Shown piece after piece: positions 59,478 through 64,000 of a DNA stretch of 64,000 bases. The DNA is from Desulfotignum sp032250905 (GTDB lineage: Bacteria > Desulfobacterota > Desulfobacteria > Desulfobacterales > Desulfobacteraceae), in contig JAVVEQ010000012.1 of NCBI GenBank assembly GCA_032250905.1, positions 1 to 64,000 of the forward strand, written 5' to 3'. How positions within the stretch are numbered: the stretch's first letter is position 1; the number at the start of each line of letters is the position of its first letter. Under the pieces are notes generated by a model. That model worked only from the letters and a program-made list of their open reading frames with translations, searched no databases and was not told where the DNA came from. Made by a program: the position numbers and the translations under genes.

Positions 59478-61943
59478 CTATCGTTTGATTTTTTTCATTT
59501 CCGGGTCATATAACGGTGTCAGGGAAACCGCGGCTGGATAAGTTTTTCCGGCAATATCGATCTCCCAGCTGCCGTCTTTGACATACGCATCATCCACCGG
59601 CAAATCCGCCTCGATCATGAACAGCCCCACGGCCCCGCCCAGGGAGTGGCCATAGGAGCCGGACCTCACATACCCGGCCGGTCTCCCGTTCCGGAAGATG
59701 ACCTCTCCATGGTACAGCAGCGGCTCCGGATCCTTGACCAGGACCTGGGCCAGCCGCCGTTTCAAGGGACCGGCCGCTTTTCTGGCGACACACCCCTTTT
59801 TTCCGATAAAGTCGCGGGGTTTGTCCAGCCGGACCGTGAAACCCAGGCCTGCTTCGTAAGGATCATCGGTGTTGTCCATGTCATGGCCGTAGTCCCGGTA
59901 TCCTTTTTCCAGACGCAGGCTGCCCAGTGCCTTCAACCCGGCATGGGTCAGGTCAACTGCATTTCCTGCATCCACCAGGATATCATAGACATGCACGGCC
60001 TGTTCCGTGGGAATATACAGTTCATAGCCAAGCTCACCCACATAGGTGATGCGCACGCACAGGACCCGGCCGTACCCGATGGCGATCTCCTGCGCATGCC
60101 GGAAGGGAAACGCGGTATTGGACAGGTCGGTGTCGGTCACCGATTGCAGCAGTTTTCTTGATCTGGGCCCTTGAATATTCACCTGGGCATAAGCCGAAGT
60201 CACGTCCGTCACAAATGCTTGGGCGGAGTCCGGGATATGCCGCTGGATCCAGGTCAATGCATGGCGGTGGATGGTATCGGTCACCACCACGAAAAACCGA
60301 TCCGACGCCAGCTTGGTGACGGTCAGATCCGCCACCAGCTGGCCATCACGGTTCAAACAGGTGGTATAGGTGATCCGGCCCGCCGGACCGTCCACATCAT
60401 TGGCGCAGATATGGTCGAGCACCCGGCCGCTGTCCTTTCCCTGGACCAGAAATTTGGGCATGAAGGACATGTCCATGAGCACCACATTTTCCCGGGCTGC
60501 CCGGTGTTCCGCCTCCCAGAAGGCAAACCAGTGTTCCCGGCCCCAGGAGTGGTTTTCAATCACCGCTTGCTGACCGGCCGGGGCAAACCAGTCCGCCCCT
60601 TCCCAGCCGCTGACATCCCTGAAATAGGCGCCCTTTGACTTCAGCCGTTCATAAATGGCTGAGGTCCTGGCCCCCCGGGCGGTCTTCATGGACTGGGAGG
60701 GATAATGACACCGGTAGACCCTGCCCAGGGATTCCACGGTCCGGTGCCGCCGGTATTCCGGGTTGTTCTGAAACGTGTGAAGCCGGGCCATGTTGAACCC
60801 GGTGATATCCACCTGCGGATTTCCGGTCATGATCCACCGGGCCATCATCTGTCCCAGGCCCGGCCCCATGATGATCCCCACCGAATTGAGACCGGCAGTC
60901 ACAAAATAGTTTTTCAGCTCCGGGGCCTCACCAATGATGGCCTGCAGATCCGGGGTAAAACTTTCCGGGCCGCAGAAAAATTTTTTCACACCCAGCTCCA
61001 TGGACACCGGCACCCGGGACATGGCCTTTTCCAGAAACGGTCCCATACGGTCCCAGTCCGGCTCAATCTCCCCGAAGGTGAAATTTTCCGGCACCCGGTC
61101 GATCCTCCACGGGGCACACTCCGGTTCAAACAACCCGATCATCAGGCCCCCGACCTCTTCTCTGTAATACCCGTAATGAGAGGGATCTTCCAGCACCGGC
61201 ATGTTTCTGGGGATGCCGTCCAGCTCCTCGGTGATCAGGTAATAATGCTCGGCCGCCTGGTTGGGGATATTGATGCCGTCCACGGCCCCCAGCTGCCGCG
61301 CCCACATGCCGGCACAGTTGACCACCGTTTCTGCAGCAATCTCCCCATGGGCGGTTTTAACGCCGGCAACGGCCCCGTTCTTTTTGATCAGGCCGGTCAC
61401 CGCCACCTTTTCCATAATTCTCACCCCGAACTTCCTGGCCCCCCTGGCCAGGGACATGGTGGCGTCCACCGGGTTGACCCGGCCGTCTTCTTTGACATAG
61501 AACCCGGCCAGAAGGTCATCCACCCGGGCAAGGGGAAACAGGTTCCTGATCTCTTTGGGCGATATTTCATGCACATCCACACCGCAGTAACGGTTGAAGG
61601 CCGCCACCCGGCGGTATTCCTCCAGCCGGTCCCGGTCGGCGGCCGCCTCGATGAAGCCCACCGGCGTAAACCCGGTGGACAGTCCGGTTTCTTCTTCCAG
61701 CCCGGCATACAGGTTACGGCCGTAAATCCGCATCTGTGTAGCGGTTTCAGACAAGGACCCAAAGGTCACCATCAGCCCGGCCGCATGCCAGGTAGTGCCG
61801 CTGGTCAGTTCATCCTTCTCCAGGAGCACCACATCCCGGCAGCCCATCTGTCCCAGATGATAGGCAATACTGCACCCGATAATCCCCCCGCCGACAATGA
61901 CCACCCGGGCGTGTCCGGGCAGCGCAGGCGCCTGTTTTTCCAT
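59478..61943 (-). CDS. Dimethylglycine/sarcosine dehydrogenase-like FAD and folate-binding oxidoreductase
   Basis: An 821-residue flavoprotein. Residues about 10-380 are a DAO-type FAD domain with GGGIIGCSIAYHLG and TSGTTWHAAGL (the region of covalent FAD attachment in homologues). Then follow a short FAO-type linker and a GcvT-like tetrahydrofolate domain (about 430-815; VLMDMSFMPKFLVQG, ITYTTCLNRDGQLVAD, GSLRLEKGYRDYGHD). This predicts oxidative N-demethylation with capture of the methyl carbon on folate. GAGGA lies before the ATG. It converges on the MFS gene and probably belongs to the same module. Confidence 0.88.
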   Translation of the reverse strand: MEKQAPALPGHARVVIVGGGIIGCSIAYHLGQMGCRDVVLLEKDELTSGTTWHAAGLMVTFGSLSETATQMRIYGRNLYAGLEEETGLSTGFTPVGFIEAAADRDRLEEYRRVAAFNRYCGVDVHEISPKEIRNLFPLARVDDLLAGFYVKEDGRVNPVDATMSLARGARKFGVRIMEKVAVTGLIKKNGAVAGVKTAHGEIAAETVVNCAGMWARQLGAVDGINIPNQAAEHYYLITEELDGIPRNMPVLEDPSHYGYYREEVGGLMIGLFEPECAPWRIDRVPENFTFGEIEPDWDRMGPFLEKAMSRVPVSMELGVKKFFCGPESFTPDLQAIIGEAPELKNYFVTAGLNSVGIIMGPGLGQMMARWIMTGNPQVDITGFNMARLHTFQNNPEYRRHRTVESLGRVYRCHYPSQSMKTARGARTSAIYERLKSKGAYFRDVSGWEGADWFAPAGQQAVIENHSWGREHWFAFWEAEHRAARENVVLMDMSFMPKFLVQGKDSGRVLDHICANDVDGPAGRITYTTCLNRDGQLVADLTVTKLASDRFFVVVTDTIHRHALTWIQRHIPDSAQAFVTDVTSAYAQVNIQGPRSRKLLQSVTDTDLSNTAFPFRHAQEIAIGYGRVLCVRITYVGELGYELYIPTEQAVHVYDILVDAGNAVDLTHAGLKALGSLRLEKGYRDYGHDMDNTDDPYEAGLGFTVRLDKPRDFIGKKGCVARKAAGPLKRRLAQVLVKDPEPLLYHGEVIFRNGRPAGYVRSGSYGHSLGGAVGLFMIEADLPVDDAYVKDGSWEIDIAGKTYPAAVSLTPLYDPEMKKIKR

Positions 61944-62176
61944 TTTTATGTCCTCATTTCTACAATTTTCATTTCAGATCCATATCGTTCCGCCAATCAC
62001 CGATTTATTGCGGTGTCATCATACAGGTGTCAGATTTATATTTTTTACACAGGCAGATCAACCATGAATAATAAAAACTTTCCGGATTGAATTTTACTTT
62101 TGATCTTTACCGCGTTTAGTGATATGTGGCTGTACTGAAAATTCAAATTAACCCGATTTTGAGGAACCCACACAAG

Positions 62177-63022
62177 ATGCTTGCAATTATGGGCGGCACC
62201 GGACTTTATCATATCCATGGACTTGAAACCATTGAGACATTGCAGATCGACACCCCGTTTGGGACCCCTTCTGCGCCGATTGTAAAAGCAGTTTACCAGG
62301 ACACGGAAATGCTGTTTCTTCCCCGTCATGGCAAACACCATGAACGGCTGCCCCATGAAATCAACTACCCGGCCAACATTTTTGCTCTCAAAAAACTGGG
62401 TGCCACCCGGATCCTCAGCGTGTCTGCCACAGGAAGCCTTAAAGAAGATATCCACCCCGGTGACATTGTTTTCCCTTCCCAGTATTTTGACTGGACCCGG
62501 GGCAGGCGGCGGTCCAGCTTTTTCGGTAACGGGATTTCCGCCCATATCTCCACTGCCGAACCGGTGTGCCCCGGCATGGTCCGATGGATGGCCGATCATG
62601 CCGGCAAAATGGATCTGACATTTCATTCCGGCAAAACCTATGCCTGTGTGGAAGGCCCCCGCCTGGGAACCAAAGCGGAAAGCCATTTTCTCCGCCTTTC
62701 CGGGTGCGACCTGGTGGGCATGACCAACGTGCCGGAAGCGTTTCTGGCAAAAGAAGCCCAGATCTGTTATGCCGCCATCTGCATCATCACCGACTATGAC
62801 TGCTGGAAGGAAGATCCGTCTCACCATGCCAGCCTGACGTCTGTGCTGGCCCTTTACAACCAGAGTATTGAGTCTGTCCAGGATCTGCTCCGGTTGCTCA
62901 TGGCATCTGAACCGCCCCCGGCAGATTGCGGCTGCCGGTCTTCTTTAAAAGACGCGGTGATCACTCCTGATGACCAGGTGCCGGCCGATTTGAAAGACAT
63001 GCTGGCAATTTTGCGTAAATAA
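62177..63022 (+). CDS. mtaP: S-methyl-5'-thioadenosine phosphorylase
   Basis: It recycles MTA to adenine and methylthioribose-1-phosphate. The 281 residues include MLAIMGGTGLYHI, FLPRHGKHHERLPHEINY (phosphate and active-site His), SVSATGSLKEDI, and VPEAFLAKEAQICYA...TDYDCW, whose Asp residues favour a 6-amino purine over inosine. The frame extends upstream to a GTG at 62126; the ATG at 62177 with GAGGA 11 bases upstream is preferred. Thioinosine specificity is less likely. Confidence 0.9.
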   Translation: MLAIMGGTGLYHIHGLETIETLQIDTPFGTPSAPIVKAVYQDTEMLFLPRHGKHHERLPHEINYPANIFALKKLGATRILSVSATGSLKEDIHPGDIVFPSQYFDWTRGRRRSSFFGNGISAHISTAEPVCPGMVRWMADHAGKMDLTFHSGKTYACVEGPRLGTKAESHFLRLSGCDLVGMTNVPEAFLAKEAQICYAAICIITDYDCWKEDPSHHASLTSVLALYNQSIESVQDLLRLLMASEPPPADCGCRSSLKDAVITPDDQVPADLKDMLAILRK

Positions 63023-63044
63023 ACAATGAGATAAAGAAACAGGG

Positions 63045-63467
63045 TCACCTTTTCCGGGTATCCGGAAACAAAAAGGGCGGCCGCCTTTTTTTCCGGCGCA
63101 TCCAGTTCAGGGACTTCTGGATGGTTTTCAGGCGGATCAAAAACCGGATCACCCTCTTTTTTCCAGGAAAATTCATAATCACCAGTCCCAGAAACAGGGT
63201 CAACAGCCCCTGACCCGGAACGATCAGCATTACCAGACCCAGACAGATCAAGACCGCCCCTGCCAGATTTTTGAATATCTGTACCCGCGGTCGAAACAGC
63301 CTGGCTTCAGGTGTCGGATTGTCAAACACCATGAAATAATTTGACGGTAGCCAGCAAATCAGCCGGGATACTGCCAGAATACTGAAAATGAAGCCGGCAA
63401 CAGACACAAGGGTGATCCCGGCCAGAACCGACGGATACTGCAAGACCATTTCAAACACCCGGTTCAC
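63045..63467 (-). CDS. PGPGW-type small transmembrane protein
   Basis: A 140-residue inner-membrane protein with an N-terminal helix (SVLAGITLVSVAGFIFSILAV) and a central pair (NLAGAVLICLGLVMLIVPGQGLLTLFLGLVIM) with the PGQG turn and Pro-Gly (FPGKKR) of PGPGW-family proteins. A very basic tail ends in KRRPPFLFPDTRKR. Function unknown. It is convergent with mtaP, 22 bases apart, and lies downstream of surE. Confidence 0.8.
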   Translation of the reverse strand: MNRVFEMVLQYPSVLAGITLVSVAGFIFSILAVSRLICWLPSNYFMVFDNPTPEARLFRPRVQIFKNLAGAVLICLGLVMLIVPGQGLLTLFLGLVIMNFPGKKRVIRFLIRLKTIQKSLNWMRRKKRRPPFLFPDTRKR

Positions 63468-63499
63468 TTGGATATTATGGGCTCCTGGAAATGATAGCG

Positions 63500-64000
63500 T
63501 CAGTCAATGGTAAATTTCGGCATCTGGGTCAGGGTTTTGTAATCCGTGAGATCACACCGAATCGGGGTAATGGAAAGACAATTCTGCGAAAGCGCATTGA
63601 CATCCGTATCCGGTCTTCCGGATACCGGCTCCTGGGTGCCGTACCAGTAATAGTTTCGCTGCTTGGGGTCCTGCCTTTTTTCAAACCGGCTGGACAGATT
63701 GTCCAGCGCCTGGCATGTGGTTCTTATCCCCTGAATTTGTGAAAAAGCGATCCCCGGCGCATTGACATTAAGGAACGTACCGGAAGGCAGGCCCCTTTCA
63801 CCAATGGCCTCAACCATATTCATCACAAACCGGGCCAGGTTGTCATAATCCATGACCCGATCCAGTTTGATGGAGGCGGCAAGACCGGAGATCCCGTTCA
63901 GGGCCCCTTCCCGGGCCGCACCCACCGTTCCGGAATAGTTGATGTCAATGCCGATATTGCTTCCCGGGTTGATACCGGCAATGACCCAGTCCGGCGGCGT
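63500..64000 (-). CDS. surE: 5'/3'-nucleotidase SurE (C-terminal part, cut by window edge)
   Basis: A stationary-phase survival nucleotidase. The visible 166 residues begin TPPDWVIAGINPGSNIG, the SurE segment that supplies an active-site asparagine, followed by DINYSGTVGAAREGA and LPSGTFLNVNAPG. The N-terminal MxxxNDDG motif lies outside the window. An internal ATG at 63925 is not the start. Confidence 0.93.
   Translation of the reverse strand, partial: TPPDWVIAGINPGSNIGIDINYSGTVGAAREGALNGISGLAASIKLDRVMDYDNLARFVMNMVEAIGERGLPSGTFLNVNAPGIAFSQIQGIRTTCQALDNLSSRFEKRQDPKQRNYYWYGTQEPVSGRPDTDVNALSQNCLSITPIRCDLTDYKTLTQMPKFTID

Noticed and set aside
62014..62035. CACCG...CGGTG inverted repeat upstream of mtaP
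   Set aside because: Short stem with no T run and no clear promoter nearby; could easily occur by chance.
60705..62090. 461-codon plus-strand frame opposite the dimethylglycine dehydrogenase-like gene
   Set aside because: Rich in His/Pro/Gly as expected for an antisense shadow; no family motif, and the minus-strand gene is clear.
63076..63085. GGCGGCCGCC palindrome flanked by A and T runs, resembling a terminator for mtaP
   Set aside because: It has no loop and lies inside the coding sequence of the PGPGW protein; the A/T runs encode its basic tail.

Overview
The window is a gene-dense stretch of a Gram-negative, anaerobic, sulfate-respiring bacterium. The main indicators are a bacterial/archaeal-type sulfate adenylyltransferase (sat), hydrogenase maturation genes, a ferredoxin-dependent 2-oxoacid oxidoreductase, GatCAB indirect tRNA aminoacylation, outer-membrane porins and an LpxR-like lipid A deacylase. 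Gene content and order fit the Desulfobacterales (Desulfobacter/Desulfotignum-like); that placement is an inference from gene content, not from a search. I see no prophage, CRISPR array or intact insertion sequence.

Layout. 1-2.9 kb: hypC-hypF-hypD (minus strand, hypD cut by the window edge). 3.2-7.9 kb: a DtxR-type regulator, a methyltransferase, endonuclease III, a PP-loop tRNA thiolase, a stand-alone response regulator and rlmN. 8-14 kb: a long plus-strand translation operon, ffh-rpsP-khpA-rimM-trmD-RNA methyltransferase-rplS-rnhB-yraN-rsmI, followed by a Pit-type phosphate transporter fused to a PhoU-like domain. 16.4-17.8 kb: sat behind a strong bidirectional terminator, with a palindrome-rich upstream region. 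17.8-28.6 kb: a minus-strand run rpmF-acpP-rpiB-glyA-dCMP deaminase-nrdR-ribD-ribE-ribBA-ribH-nusB-MBL hydrolase-pabBC-HAD phosphatase, covering riboflavin, folate and one-carbon/nucleotide metabolism. 28.8-31.3 kb: gltX and the LpxR-like gene. 31.4-35.8 kb: DUF2065-queA-tgt-hypA-hypB-MEMO family (minus), which joins queuosine synthesis to nickel insertion.

36-43 kb: gatB, then an envelope cluster of two exported proteins with related N-terminal domains on either side of a FadL-type channel and a porin, with an unexplained 550-base gap between the two barrels. 43-50 kb: a minus-strand operon of an acidic orphan, argS, a SPOR protein, gatC, gatA, a 59-residue orphan and mutL. 50.0-50.25 kb: two serine tRNAs. 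50.3-54.8 kb: a RecD2-type helicase divergent from a 595-residue protein I cannot assign. 54.8-62 kb: a catabolic module with a GntR/FCD regulator divergent from korA, a fused korB-korC and an MFS carrier, facing a dimethylglycine/sarcosine dehydrogenase-like flavoprotein. 62-64 kb: MTA phosphorylase, a PGPGW membrane protein and the C-terminal part of surE.

Most of the window is housekeeping. The most interesting parts are the GntR/kor control region (two sigma-70-like promoters lying face to face on the same 36 bases, plus operator-like palindromes in the leader), the palindromes upstream of sat, the unassigned 595-residue protein, and the paralogous exported proteins around the outer-membrane channels.
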